Below are positions 54,211 to 63,758 of a stretch of 64,000 bases of DNA, piece by piece. Position 1 is the stretch's first letter; the number at the start of each line of letters is the position of its first letter. Location: NCBI RefSeq assembly GCF_028747785.1, contig NZ_CP118158.1, positions 1,736,001 through 1,800,000 on the forward strand, written 5' to 3'. Below the pieces are notes generated by a model that had not been told where the DNA came from, did not search any database, and worked only from the letters and a program-made list of their open reading frames with translations. A program made the position numbers and the translations under genes. The stretch comes from Halosimplex aquaticum. Its GTDB lineage: Archaea > Halobacteriota > Halobacteria > Halobacteriales > Haloarculaceae.

Positions 54211-56424
54211 CTACTCGCGAAAGCCAAGTAATCGAAGGCCATTCAGGGACACGAGGACCGTCGACCCCTCGTGGCCGACCACGGCCAGCGGTAATGGAAT
54301 CCCCCGCAACAGAATCGTGCCAACCATCAACGCGATCGCACCGAAGGCGATGGCGAGATTGACTTTCAGCGTCCGGCGTGTCCGGCGACCGAGTCCGAGC
54401 ACATAGGGGATCTTCCCGATGTCGTCACCCATCAATACCACGTCGGCGGTCTCGAGCGCGACGTCAGTCCCGGCACCACCCATCGCGATGCCGAGCGTCG
54501 CCGTGGCCAGTGCAGGTGCGTCGTTCACCCCGTCACCGACCATCGCCACGTTCTCGTACCGCTCGACCAGCTCTTCGATGGTAGCCACCTTCTCCTCCGG
54601 AAGCAGTTCTGCCTGCACCTCGTCGATGCCGACCTCGTCGGCGATCTGCTGTGCGACACGCTCGTTGTCGCCGGTCAGCATGACGATGTGCTCCACGCCG
54701 AGCGAGCGGAGGTCCTCAATCATCTCTGCAGCCCCAGGGCGGACTGTGTCGGTGAACGCTAGCCACCCCAACACGGTGACGTCATTTCCGTGTTCGCGGA
54801 CGACGACGACGCTCGTTTTCCCTTCTGCCTCCAGGGAATGGAGCCGGTCTAGACCCGGTTCGATCCCCTCGATCGCTGTGTCGTCGAGGACAGTCTCGAT
54901 GTAACTCTGATTACCGATGTGGACGAGCCCGTCGTCGACGTCGGCTCGGACGCCTTTCCCGGCCTCCGACTGAAACCGCCGCGCGTCGGGAACGTCGAGT
55001 GCACGGTCTTCGGCTTCCGAGACGGTCGCACGAGCGAGATGGTGCTCCGAGCGGGCCTGTACGGCGGCCGCGAGCGAGAGCAGTTCGTCCGACGTCAGTG
55101 ACTCGTCTGCAAGGCCGTCCCGGACGAACACGTCCGTCAACTCTGTCTCACCCCGCGTGAGTGTGCCCGTCTTGTCGAACGCGACCGCGTCGATCTTCGC
55201 CGCGGTCTCGACGTGTTCGCCACCTTTGAACAAAACGCCCTGTCTCCCGCCGGAGGCGATCGCCGACAGCACTGCTGCCGGCGTGGAGATGATGACCGCA
55301 CACGGCGAGGCCGCGACCATCAGCGTCATCGCCCGGTAGAACGTGCCCGTGAACTCGCCACCGAGCGCGAGCGGAATCGCGATCGCTGCGACCGTGAGTC
55401 CAAACACGCCGAGCACGTACGGCTGTTCGAGGCGGTCGATGAGTCGCTGTGTCGGCGCCTTCTCGCTCTGGGCCTCTTCGACCATGGTGATGAGGCGGCT
55501 GATCGCCGACTCGTGGGCCTGTCGCGTGACCTCTATTTCGAGGCTGCCGCTCTCGTTTATCGTCCCGCCGAACACCTCGTCACCGGGTTCCTTCGGCACG
55601 GGGACTGATTCCCCAGTGAGCGACGCCTGGTCGACGGTTCCCTCACCGGACGTGACGACGCCGTCGAGCGGGATCTTGTCGCCAGGCCGAACGACGAACA
55701 CGTCACCGACGGCAACCTCGTCGATAGGCACGGTGACCTCCTCACCGTCGCGGAGGACCTGTGCCTCGTCCGGCCGCATCTCGACGAGCGACTTGATCGC
55801 CCGGCGCGAGCGGCCGATGGCGTAGTGCTGGAGCGTGTTCGATAGCGAGAACAGGAAGAGGAGCATCGCGCCCTCGAACGGGGCGCCAATGGAGAGGGCG
55901 CCGAGCGCGGCGACGATCATCAACAGATCGATGTCGACCGCACGGTGACGCAGCGTCTCGATCGCGCCTTTGAGCCCGTACCAGCCGCCGAAGACGTATG
56001 CGACGCCGTAGCCAGCCCACATGAGAAGTTGTGGTCCCTCAAGCCATCCCGTCACGAGACCAGTCACCATCCCGAGGAGCGTCAGGCCGACGAACACGGC
56101 CTCCCGCCTAAGTTCCGAGCGGGTGCTCACGTCATCCGTTACCGTCTCAGATTCCTCCTGAATCGTCACATTTCGGTCGCGGACAGCGTCTCGAATCGCT
56201 TTTTCCGAGGTGACGCTCCCGTCGTAGGTAATCCGGGCGTCCCCTGTTCGAAACGAGACGTCGACATCGTGGACGCCGGAGAGACGCTTGAGGTGGCGTT
56301 CGAGTGCTCGAGCTCCCGCGTCGCCACGACCACCCCGTCGTTCAATGTGGATAGTACACGTCGAGAGAAATTGTGATTCAGTAACAGCCACGTTCTCGAA
56401 ACCTATGATTTGGTTTGATTTCAC
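54211..56424 (-). CDS. P1B-4 type metal ATPase (SPC)
   Basis: 737 residues. A N-terminal HMA-like fold lacks the CxxC (residues 15-85), then SPCAVIISTPAAV in the metal helix (SPC), DKTGTLTRGET, TGESVP, and [13 protein letters not shown]. The end carries GHEGSTVLVSLNG, matching the HEG(S/G)T of the P1B-4 group, which exports Co, Fe or Zn in known examples. The loss of the CxxC in the N-domain suggests different delivery. Convergent with the FmdE-like gene (15 bases between stops). Confidence 0.88.
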   Translation of the reverse strand: MKSNQIIGFENVAVTESQFLSTCTIHIERRGGRGDAGARALERHLKRLSGVHDVDVSFRTGDARITYDGSVTSEKAIRDAVRDRNVTIQEESETVTDDVSTRSELRREAVFVGLTLLGMVTGLVTGWLEGPQLLMWAGYGVAYVFGGWYGLKGAIETLRHRAVDIDLLMIVAALGALSIGAPFEGAMLLFLFSLSNTLQHYAIGRSRRAIKSLVEMRPDEAQVLRDGEEVTVPIDEVAVGDVFVVRPGDKIPLDGVVTSGEGTVDQASLTGESVPVPKEPGDEVFGGTINESGSLEIEVTRQAHESAISRLITMVEEAQSEKAPTQRLIDRLEQPYVLGVFGLTVAAIAIPLALGGEFTGTFYRAMTLMVAASPCAVIISTPAAVLSAIASGGRQGVLFKGGEHVETAAKIDAVAFDKTGTLTRGETELTDVFVRDGLADESLTSDELLSLAAAVQARSEHHLARATVSEAEDRALDVPDARRFQSEAGKGVRADVDDGLVHIGNQSYIETVLDDTAIEGIEPGLDRLHSLEAEGKTSVVVVREHGNDVTVLGWLAFTDTVRPGAAEMIEDLRSLGVEHIVMLTGDNERVAQQIADEVGIDEVQAELLPEEKVATIEELVERYENVAMVGDGVNDAPALATATLGIAMGGAGTDVALETADVVLMGDDIGKIPYVLGLGRRTRRTLKVNLAIAFGAIALMVGTILLRGIPLPLAVVGHEGSTVLVSLNGLRLLGFRE

Positions 56425-56484
56425 GTTTTAGGTGTGCCCACAAGCCTTGGTCCGATCCCGATATCGGTACTCGAGTCGAGAATC

Positions 56485-56913
56485 TCATCCAATGATTGTT
56501 ACCGGGATCTGTGCTCGGCGGGTGACTGTCTCGGCAACGCTTCCGAGGAGTGTCCGGTCAATTCCTGACCGGCCGTGGCTACCCATGACGATCTGATCGG
56601 TGCCGTGGCTGTCAGCGTAGTCAAGGATTTCACGCGCCGGTTTACCGACTTCTGTGACGGTGTCGAGAACAATATCGTGCTCAGCTGCGAAATCTGTAGC
56701 CGTTGTGTGAATCTCTGTGGCACGCTCTTGGGCAGTATCGTACCAGTCCTCTGCGACTGGCAACCCCCCAGCCTCCACGTCGATCACGGAGTCGATCGGA
56801 TTGATGATGTAAATCGTGGTGATGGTAGCATTGGAAAAGTTCTCGAGAGCGTAGGTGAGCGCACGCTCGGCAAGCGGGGAACCGTCAAAGGCGACGAGAA
56901 CGTTGTCGGGCAT
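56485..56913 (-). CDS. universal stress protein (UspA family)
   Basis: 142 residues from the ATG at 56913. NVLVAFDGSPLAERALTYAL at the start and GSHGRSGIDRTLLGSVAETV near residue 115 with the complete G-x2-G-x9-GS site, so ATP binding is likely. Lies between the SPC ATPase and the CPBP protease gene. Confidence 0.9.
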   Translation of the reverse strand: MPDNVLVAFDGSPLAERALTYALENFSNATITTIYIINPIDSVIDVEAGGLPVAEDWYDTAQERATEIHTTATDFAAEHDIVLDTVTEVGKPAREILDYADSHGTDQIVMGSHGRSGIDRTLLGSVAETVTRRAQIPVTIIG

Positions 56914-57006
56914 ATGAATAGATTCGAGACGGTTTGAGAAGAGTGTACTGCCGAAAACTCGGTGTCTGGGAGTACCGTTAACTTCGATGTGGCCACAACC
57001 GCTAGT

Positions 57007-57903
57007 ATGTCTAGTATCCGTATGTGGATCGATCAGCACTGTCTCCTGAGCTTCGTCGCTATCGCGTATGCCTTCACGTGGTCGATCCAGGGTGCACTCG
57101 CGTATTCAGGTATGGAAGCTTCCTGGACGCACTCGATCCTGATCGGCTTTGGCGGGTTCGGCCCGCCAATTGGTGCCGCAGTTGTCATCTGGGCCTCCGG
57201 TGGGAGCCTCCGCAGGTGGGTCGGCCAGATGTTCAAGTGGCAGATCGGCGCGAAATGGTGGGCACTCGCGTTCGGACTCCCGTTCGTTATTCTCTCGCTA
57301 GGCGTCCTGCTGTTCGTCCTAGCTGGCGGCCCAATCAACCTGACCGAATTCGAATCACCCTTCATCTACCTGTTCGCGATGGCTTGGGGAACCGTGTGGG
57401 GCGGCGGCCAGGAGGACCTCGGCTGGCGTGGCTTCATGCTGCCAATCCTGCAGGACTCCTACAGTGCGCTGACCTCAAGTGCCATTGTGGACGTCATGTG
57501 GGCCACTTGGCACCTCCCGCTGTTCCTGAACGCGACGACCACCCACGGAGGCTGGCCGCTCTCCCAGCAACTCCTCTGGATGATCTCCATCCTTGCTGGC
57601 TCCATCCTCTGGACGTGGATGTACAACAGCACCGGTGGCAGCGTCCTCGCCGTCGCGGTGTTCCACGCCGGCGTCAATGCGATGGGGATCTTCCATCCCG
57701 CCGACCAAGACGCGCTCATTCCCAACAGAGTGCCGGACCCCTGGCTGAATCTACTCGCCGAGGTCACGGGTGCTATCCCTCTCGTATTGATTGCCGTTCT
57801 CTTGGTAGCCATCTACGGCGGTGACCATCTCTCGAATCGCGACCCACCAACTCCTCAAGACGCTGGCCTCCCACAGAAGACCGAATCGAAAACGGTCACG
57901 TGA
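57007..57903 (+). CDS. CPBP intramembrane metalloprotease (copy 2)
   Basis: 298 residues. Close paralogue of 24294-25193: from MEASWTHSILIGFGGFGPP on, most positions match. Motifs GGQEDLGWRGFM, ATWHLPLF and FHAGVN are present, with the same Glu-Asp pair. It is divergent from the Usp gene (93 bases) and followed by a decayed membrane gene. Confidence 0.85.
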   Translation: MSSIRMWIDQHCLLSFVAIAYAFTWSIQGALAYSGMEASWTHSILIGFGGFGPPIGAAVVIWASGGSLRRWVGQMFKWQIGAKWWALAFGLPFVILSLGVLLFVLAGGPINLTEFESPFIYLFAMAWGTVWGGGQEDLGWRGFMLPILQDSYSALTSSAIVDVMWATWHLPLFLNATTTHGGWPLSQQLLWMISILAGSILWTWMYNSTGGSVLAVAVFHAGVNAMGIFHPADQDALIPNRVPDPWLNLLAEVTGAIPLVLIAVLLVAIYGGDHLSNRDPPTPQDAGLPQKTESKTVT

Positions 57904-57981
57904 CAACTTTCAGTGCGTCGCTTTGCTGGAACAGTATGGCTCGCTAACGCATTTGTCGGCAGCACATCACTGTCTGTTCAT

Positions 57982-58445
57982 ATGGTAGCGTCGAACGGGA
58001 CTGGGGCGGTCGGTAGGATCTCAAAGCGGATCGGGCAGTCATCAACCACGACGGTGTCCTCATCCGATTCGTTTCCCTGTGGCTCGTCGTCGCAGGCGTC
58101 TTCACGGTGGCATGGATCCTCAGCTATTATCTTCTCTCACAGGGGCTCTTGCACGGTGGAAATCCCGCCGCTTCTGCGGACTACACAGGAAGTGTTTCGC
58201 GGGAGTTCCTGACGCTGTTTGGATGGAATGTCGCTGTCTCGTTGATCGCCGTGGCAGCGAACACCCTCAGGTCTGTGAATACCCCACTCGGCTACGTAAT
58301 CCAAATCGTACAGGCACCTCGGCACGGAGCGATCTGGGGCACCGGATCACTTGCCATCGGGACGGGCGAACGAATCGTACCGTCACAACCTCGGAGGATA
58401 GAAATGATGCGTGCCTTTATTTCAACAACGGATACAGCAATCTAA
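57982..58445 (+). pseudogene. decayed copy of the 3775-4443 membrane protein
   Basis: Starts at MVASNGTGAVGRISKRIGQ in one frame; near 58035 the frame shifts and continues as INHDGVLIRFVSLWLVVAG, SREFLTLFGWNVAVSLIAVA and SVNTPLGYVIQ. These match the gene at 3775-4443 (NHDDVLVRFASLWLLVA, SREFLTLFGWNVGVSLIAVG, SVNTPLGYVVE). After GTGERIVPS the homology stops and the protein ends, losing about a third. So both a frameshift and a truncation. Confidence 0.75.
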
Positions 58446-58622
58446 ATACTCGGTACGGTTGCGGCTTTGATGAAACCTTCCAACAGTCAGATGCTTTTTC
58501 GACAAGCTATCCGGAGACTGAGCGCTCAACCGTCGGCCCCCTACAGTATCGGCAGAAGTGTCGGGATCGAATTAGATTACCAGTGACGGGATACCTGCTC
58601 TCTACTGTAACGCGAGCCGACA

Positions 58623-59612
58623 TCACAGCGAATTTTGAAGCGCACATTCTGCGATGTTCTTTCCGTATTTTGCCGTCCGATCGATACTATCGAGAATGCG
58701 GGCCACGACTATCGCTTCTTCAGGAGTTCGGTCTGCTAGAACCTCGTCCACTGCCGCAACCTCTCGGGAGACTTGGTCACAGAAGTCGAGAGCCGAATGA
58801 GCGGGTTCGGAGGCATAACCGTTGATCACAGCATCTGTAGATTCTTCGACGACGCGACGAGCATCACCTCCAAGCGATTTGATTTCCGTTCGAACGTCGC
58901 CTTCGATAGCGGTATCGTACCGGCTGGCGATATTCGCCATGGTTACGGCGTGGTCCGCCACTCGTTCGAGTTGGCGGGCCGTAAAATAGTACGCGAATAT
59001 CTCCCGTCGGGAGAGACCGAGCTGGTTGAGTTCCTCGAAATCGGTGAGGGCCCGATTCAGATGACGGGCAACCAATTGGAAGACTCGGTCCGCTTCGTCG
59101 TCTCGTTGCGCGATGAATTCTACTTCGGTCGTCTCTCCCACGACGGCCTCGATCGCCGCCTCGTGCATCGAGAGCGTAATGAATCGCAGCTGGATGATCG
59201 ATTGGCGCAGAGAGACCTCGCTCGTGTCCAGTAGCACTTGGACTGTGGTTTGCGATTCGGATTCCTCGACGACCTCGACCCCGGTGAGGCTCTGGGAAAC
59301 CCTATCAAGCGTCTGTCGCTGTTCCGTCGTGAACTCCTCTGTGGGATGGAAGTCGATCTGATTGAACCCGGCAGTGTATGCGGCCCGGAGCATTCGTTCG
59401 ACAGTCGCCGCATCCGTGTCAGCAAGCGCGATCTCGACAGTTGCGAGTTCACTCTGCTCTCGCTCGTTGTGCCGGATGACGAGAGAGCCATCGAGGTGCG
59501 TGTAGAGATACACCGACTCACCCGCCTCGATGTCGTATTCGTCGGCCCAGTCGACGGGCATCGAAACCGTGTACGTGCCGCCACCGACTTGTTGGACTTT
59601 GCGCGTCTCCAT
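58623..59612 (-). CDS. AbrB-PhoU phosphate uptake regulator
   Basis: 329 residues. An AbrB/SpoVT-like N-terminal domain (VQQVGGGTYTVSMPVDWADEY, residues 6-45) precedes two PhoU-like helical repeats (HEAAIEAVVGETTEVEFI, EILAYYFTARQLERVADHAV-like segments). This haloarchaeal type is associated with phosphate uptake control, and it lies next to phoU and the pst operon. It is only 1 base after the phoU stop, so it is the last gene of the run. DNA binding is inferred from AbrB. Confidence 0.85.
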   Translation of the reverse strand: METRKVQQVGGGTYTVSMPVDWADEYDIEAGESVYLYTHLDGSLVIRHNEREQSELATVEIALADTDAATVERMLRAAYTAGFNQIDFHPTEEFTTEQRQTLDRVSQSLTGVEVVEESESQTTVQVLLDTSEVSLRQSIIQLRFITLSMHEAAIEAVVGETTEVEFIAQRDDEADRVFQLVARHLNRALTDFEELNQLGLSRREIFAYYFTARQLERVADHAVTMANIASRYDTAIEGDVRTEIKSLGGDARRVVEESTDAVINGYASEPAHSALDFCDQVSREVAAVDEVLADRTPEEAIVVARILDSIDRTAKYGKNIAECALQNSL

Positions 59613-59613
59613 A

Positions 59614-60291
59614 TCAGTAGATCAACTCCGGATCGTTTTCGACCATGTAGAGCGTCCGTGCGGCGATGTTCACTCCGTGATCGGCGACCCGTTCGAGGTC
59701 GCGGATCGTGAGGAGCAACCGAGAGACGTCGTCCATTAGTTGTTCGATACTCCAGGGGTCGTCACCGGCGGCTTCCCGTTCGATCAGGTTACGGACGACT
59801 CGTTCACTGGCACGCTGACACAGTGCGTCGATTTCGTCGTCGCGTCCTGCGATCTCGTGGCACACGTCGGCGTCCGCTGTCACGTATGCGTCGAGGGCGT
59901 CAGCGACGAGCGCACGGGCGTCCGTGCCGATCTCGACGATGTCGACCTCGTACGTTCGTTCTGTGTCTGCTGCGAGCGTATACCGCCCGAAATTCGTCGC
60001 CAGATCGCCGATTCGTTCGATGTCGGTGAGGATCTTAAACGAGGCTGCGACGAACCGGAGGTCACTCGCGACTGGCTGTTGCAGGGCAAAGAGGTCGATA
60101 CAGTCCGATTCCAGTTCGAGATATCGGTCGTTGATCTCGTCGTCGCTCTCGATGATCTCCGTTGCGAGGTCCGTGTCCCCGCGTTCGAGAGCGATGAGAC
60201 TCTGTTCGAGTCGGTCCAGCACTGAAACTCCCAATTCTTGAACGTCAGAGCGGAGTTCGTTGAGCGACTCCTGATATTCACGACGTGGCAT
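59614..60291 (-). CDS. phoU: PhoU phosphate signalling protein
   Basis: 225 residues from the ATG at 60291; an upstream GTG at 60300 is possible. Two PhoU repeats with the metal-binding DIERIGDLATNF near residue 90 and DLERVADHGVNIAA near 195. PhoU represses phosphate uptake by interacting with the Pst system and the regulator. Operon order PstC, PstA, PstB, PhoU supports the name. Confidence 0.92.
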   Translation of the reverse strand: MPRREYQESLNELRSDVQELGVSVLDRLEQSLIALERGDTDLATEIIESDDEINDRYLELESDCIDLFALQQPVASDLRFVAASFKILTDIERIGDLATNFGRYTLAADTERTYEVDIVEIGTDARALVADALDAYVTADADVCHEIAGRDDEIDALCQRASERVVRNLIEREAAGDDPWSIEQLMDDVSRLLLTIRDLERVADHGVNIAARTLYMVENDPELIY

Positions 60292-60296
60292 CAGTG

Positions 60297-61136
60297 TCAC
60301 CCGAACTTGCCGGTGATGTAGTCCTCGACGCGGTCACTCTCGGGATCCTCGAAGATCTTCTGGGTGTCGTCGAACTCCACGAGTTCGCCTCCGGTGAGGA
60401 AGACAGCCGTCTTGTCCGAAATTCGAGCGGCTTGTTGCATGTTGTGCGTGACGATAACGACCGTGTACTCCTCGGCGAGTTCCTCGATGAGGTCCTCGAT
60501 CTTCGAGGTGGCGATGGGGTCGAGTGCCGACGCCGGTTCGTCCATCAGAAGCACGTCCGGGTCGACAGCGATCGCCCGGGCGATACAGAGGCGCTGTTGC
60601 TGGCCACCGGACAGATCCAGTGCGCTCTTGTCGAGTTGGTCTTTGACTTCGTCCCAAAGCGCTGCTCGTCTGAGTGCCTGTTCGACCCGCTCGTCCATAT
60701 CGTCGGTGATATCCTGAATCCGGAGGCCGTAGGCTACGTTATCGTAGATGCTCTTCGGGAACGGGTTGGGATGCTGGAAGACCATTCCGATCCGACGCCG
60801 GAGCGCGACGGGATCGATTTCCTCGCCGTACACGTCAGTCCCGTTGAAGAGGAGTTCACCATCGATAGTCGCGGCCTCGACGAGGTCGTTCATCCGATTG
60901 ATACATCGGAGGAACGTCGACTTGCCACAGCCCGATGGGCCGATTATCGCAGTCACGTGCTGGTCCGGGATCCGGAGGTCGATACTCTGAAGCGCCTCTA
61001 CGTCTCCGTAGCGGACGTCCAGGTTCCGGGACTCGATGACGGCCCGCGCCGTGCCCGTACTCGATTGAGCCTCTCGTTCGGATGTCGATTCTTCGACCGT
61101 CGTCGATATCGTCGGGGTCGCGTCAGTGTCACTCAT
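60297..61136 (-). CDS. pstB: phosphate ABC transporter ATPase PstB
   Basis: 279 residues. Walker [10 protein letters not shown] near residue 73, signature [14 protein letters not shown] near 182, Walker [13 protein letters not shown] near 203, and the His switch [10 protein letters not shown] near 240. An N-terminal acidic tail of 35 residues precedes the ATPase core. Two bases separate it from pstA. Energises phosphate import. Confidence 0.95.
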   Translation of the reverse strand: MSDTDATPTISTTVEESTSEREAQSSTGTARAVIESRNLDVRYGDVEALQSIDLRIPDQHVTAIIGPSGCGKSTFLRCINRMNDLVEAATIDGELLFNGTDVYGEEIDPVALRRRIGMVFQHPNPFPKSIYDNVAYGLRIQDITDDMDERVEQALRRAALWDEVKDQLDKSALDLSGGQQQRLCIARAIAVDPDVLLMDEPASALDPIATSKIEDLIEELAEEYTVVIVTHNMQQAARISDKTAVFLTGGELVEFDDTQKIFEDPESDRVEDYITGKFG

Positions 61137-61138
61137 TG

Positions 61139-62758
61139 TTAGTGGTCACGTTCGTACCGGTTTCGGATCACGATCGCAGTGGTGTTCATCAACAACATCA
61201 GAGTCAGCAGAACGACCGCAGCGGCTGGAACGACACCGTGTCTAAACGCTGCATCGAAGTTACTGTGAGCGGCGTAGATCTGCAGCGGGAGCACGGTCGC
61301 CGAGGAGAACAGCCCCGTGGGCGGTGAGTAAGTCGTCGTCGCGACAGCGATGACGACGAGCGGGGCCGTTTCGCCGATGGCCCGAGCGAGCGCCAGGATG
61401 GTTCCGGTGAGTATCCCCGGTACCGCTTCCGGAAGCACGACGTTGCGGAGTGTCTGCCACCGACTGGCCCCCATTCCGTACGAGGCCTGGCGTAGCGAAT
61501 CGGGCACTGACCGGAGCGCTTCCTGAGCGGAGACGACCACGATCGGGAGGATGAGCAAGCCGAGCGTCCCCGCCGCAGAGACGACGATTCCGGTTCCGAA
61601 CCCGAGCGTGTTCCTGAACAGTGCCAGCCCGAGAATCCCGTAGACCACAGATGGGACGCCAGCCAGATTCGAGATATTCACTTCGAGGAGCGTCGCGAGT
61701 CGCCCGCTCCAGCCGGTCTCTGCCGCGTATTCTTCGAGGTAGACTGCGGCGCCGACGCCGACCGGGAACGCCATGAGGGCCATCACTCCCACGACGATTA
61801 TCGAACCGACGATCTGCGGGTAGACGCCTGCCTGGCCTGCGTCCAACCCGTTCCACGAGGTCAGAAGGAGTGTTGGCGTGAGGTACCCCTCTAGCCCCTG
61901 AATTCCCAGCTGTCGTTCGAGGAGAGCGCCCAGTAGGATTCCGCCGACAATCACGAACGGACCGAGGACGCCGATTCGACCCTCCGGTCGCGTGACGATT
62001 GTATCGCCGATAACGTACGCGACTGGGACCACGAACGCCGAAAAGAGGACGACCCAGAACGACGGATCGATACCTGTCGCGATGGCACCACCGGCGACTC
62101 CCAGCGTGCTCACGGTGACCGTTGCCGCCGCGTACGCGCCGCGCCGAGGCGAAAAGCGGCGGGAAACGACCAGACCGAGTACGGCTGCGACCGGGAGCGT
62201 CACTATCCCGAAGTACGCGATCCACTCTGCGAGGATCCCGACAATTGGACGGATCGTCTCGTAGAGGACGCTTGCGAGAGCGAGACCGCCCAGTATCGCG
62301 ACGGGGATTGCGGGTCCCGTGTATTTACTGTCGTTCGTTCGCGCGTACGCTGCCACGAGAATTGGTAGGATCGCCGCGAAGAGGAAGTTAATGAAAACGT
62401 CGTACGGGCTCAGTGCGTCCGCGACGACGTAAGAGACACAGGTTACGACTAAGCCGCCGAAGACGGCCGCGAACGCCTTCGTGTTGGCGGCCCTGACAGC
62501 AGGACGACGACGGGCGTAGAGCGTGAACGCGGCCGTCGGTGTGACGAGCGTCCCGAAGTAGAGGAGGTACCACTGCGCCGACGCCGTCAGCGGCCGAAAG
62601 GCGTCGAACGCGATGTATCCGAACAGTACGAGCAGCGAGACGATCCCGAGCAGTGTCGCGACGACGAGCCCGGCCTCGAAGAGCTGTCCTTTTAGATGTT
62701 CGAGGCGCAATCCCGAAGTCTGCCGCAATCTATCGCTAGTGTTGTCTTCGGTCGCCAT
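61139..62758 (-). CDS. pstA: phosphate ABC permease PstA, extended N-terminus
   Basis: 539 residues, longer than the usual ~280: the first 260 residues hold about eight extra helices. The second half is the standard PstA core with the permease loop [20 protein letters not shown] near residue 405. The start overlaps the pstC stop by one base. Partner of PstC in the phosphate channel. Confidence 0.92.
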   Translation of the reverse strand: MATEDNTSDRLRQTSGLRLEHLKGQLFEAGLVVATLLGIVSLLVLFGYIAFDAFRPLTASAQWYLLYFGTLVTPTAAFTLYARRRPAVRAANTKAFAAVFGGLVVTCVSYVVADALSPYDVFINFLFAAILPILVAAYARTNDSKYTGPAIPVAILGGLALASVLYETIRPIVGILAEWIAYFGIVTLPVAAVLGLVVSRRFSPRRGAYAAATVTVSTLGVAGGAIATGIDPSFWVVLFSAFVVPVAYVIGDTIVTRPEGRIGVLGPFVIVGGILLGALLERQLGIQGLEGYLTPTLLLTSWNGLDAGQAGVYPQIVGSIIVVGVMALMAFPVGVGAAVYLEEYAAETGWSGRLATLLEVNISNLAGVPSVVYGILGLALFRNTLGFGTGIVVSAAGTLGLLILPIVVVSAQEALRSVPDSLRQASYGMGASRWQTLRNVVLPEAVPGILTGTILALARAIGETAPLVVIAVATTTYSPPTGLFSSATVLPLQIYAAHSNFDAAFRHGVVPAAAVVLLTLMLLMNTTAIVIRNRYERDH

Positions 62759-63738
62759 TATTCGTATTCCTCCCTGAAGCGCCGGCGGACCATCTCAGCG
62801 AGGACGTTCATCGCCAGCGTGATCGCGAACAGCGTCATTGCGATGGCGAACATCGCCTCGTAGGTCGCGCCCGGCGTCTGGTCGGCGCTCGCGATCTGGA
62901 CGATGGCCGCAGTCATCGTCTGACTGGATTCGGCGAGGTTTTTGAGGACGTTCGGAAAATAGGGCATCTGCGGACTCATCCCCATCGCCATCGTGACGGC
63001 CATCGTCTCTCCGATAGCCCGTGAGAGCGCCAGTACGTACGAAGCGACGACCCCCGAAGTCGCAGCCGGCACGACCACTTTCGTCGAGACATCGAACTTC
63101 GTCGACCCGAGACCGTAGGCTGCTTCTCTGAGGCTATCGGGGACGGCGCTGAGTGCGTCCTCGCTGATAGAGGAGACCATCGGGATGATCATGATCCCGA
63201 CGACGATGCTCGCCGACAGCGCGTTGAAGGTGCGCAGCGACGGGATGACGAACGTGAATCCTGAAGTCAACCGGACCGATATCGGCAAAAAGCCGTCGAC
63301 CAACGGCGTGATGTAGACGAGCGCCATGTAGCCGTAGATGACCGTCGGGACGCCGGCGAGGATCTCCAGCGCGGGTTTGAGAATCGACCGCGCCCGCTCG
63401 CTCGCGTACTCGCTCAGATAGATCGCGGCGGCCAGGCCGATCGGTAACGCGATCAGTGCCGAACCGACTGTGACGATGAGCGTCCCGCTCACCAGCGGGA
63501 GTACCCCGTACGACTGGCTGATGATCGGGCTCCAGCTCGTTCCGGTGAAAAAGTCGATCGGCGAAACCTGCGTCCAGAACGTGAACGCTTTACCAGACAG
63601 GGAGAGAACGATTCCGACCGTCACGAGAATCGTCAAGATCCCACACCCGGCGATCAAGTACCGGTACAGCTGTTCTTTCCGGACGACAAACTCGTCCCGT
63701 TGCAGCGGGCCCGGATCGGGTTCCGTTCTATTACTCAT
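62758..63738 (-). CDS. pstC: phosphate ABC permease PstC
   Basis: 326 residues with six helices; the coupling loop SAVPDSLREAAYGLGSTKFD is near residue 200. N-terminal cytoplasmic tail of 25 residues. Coupled to pstA by an overlap (TAATG) and 20 bases after the pstS stop region. Forms the phosphate channel with PstA. Confidence 0.93.
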   Translation of the reverse strand: MSNRTEPDPGPLQRDEFVVRKEQLYRYLIAGCGILTILVTVGIVLSLSGKAFTFWTQVSPIDFFTGTSWSPIISQSYGVLPLVSGTLIVTVGSALIALPIGLAAAIYLSEYASERARSILKPALEILAGVPTVIYGYMALVYITPLVDGFLPISVRLTSGFTFVIPSLRTFNALSASIVVGIMIIPMVSSISEDALSAVPDSLREAAYGLGSTKFDVSTKVVVPAATSGVVASYVLALSRAIGETMAVTMAMGMSPQMPYFPNVLKNLAESSQTMTAAIVQIASADQTPGATYEAMFAIAMTLFAITLAMNVLAEMVRRRFREEYE

Positions 63739-63758
63739 GGTGGTAACTCCAGCGACCG

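Noticed and set aside
58400-58440. Possible transposon end (TTTCAACAACG) at the end of the decayed membrane gene
   Set aside because: Only about ten bases resemble the ends at 4548 and 5294, and no partner was found.
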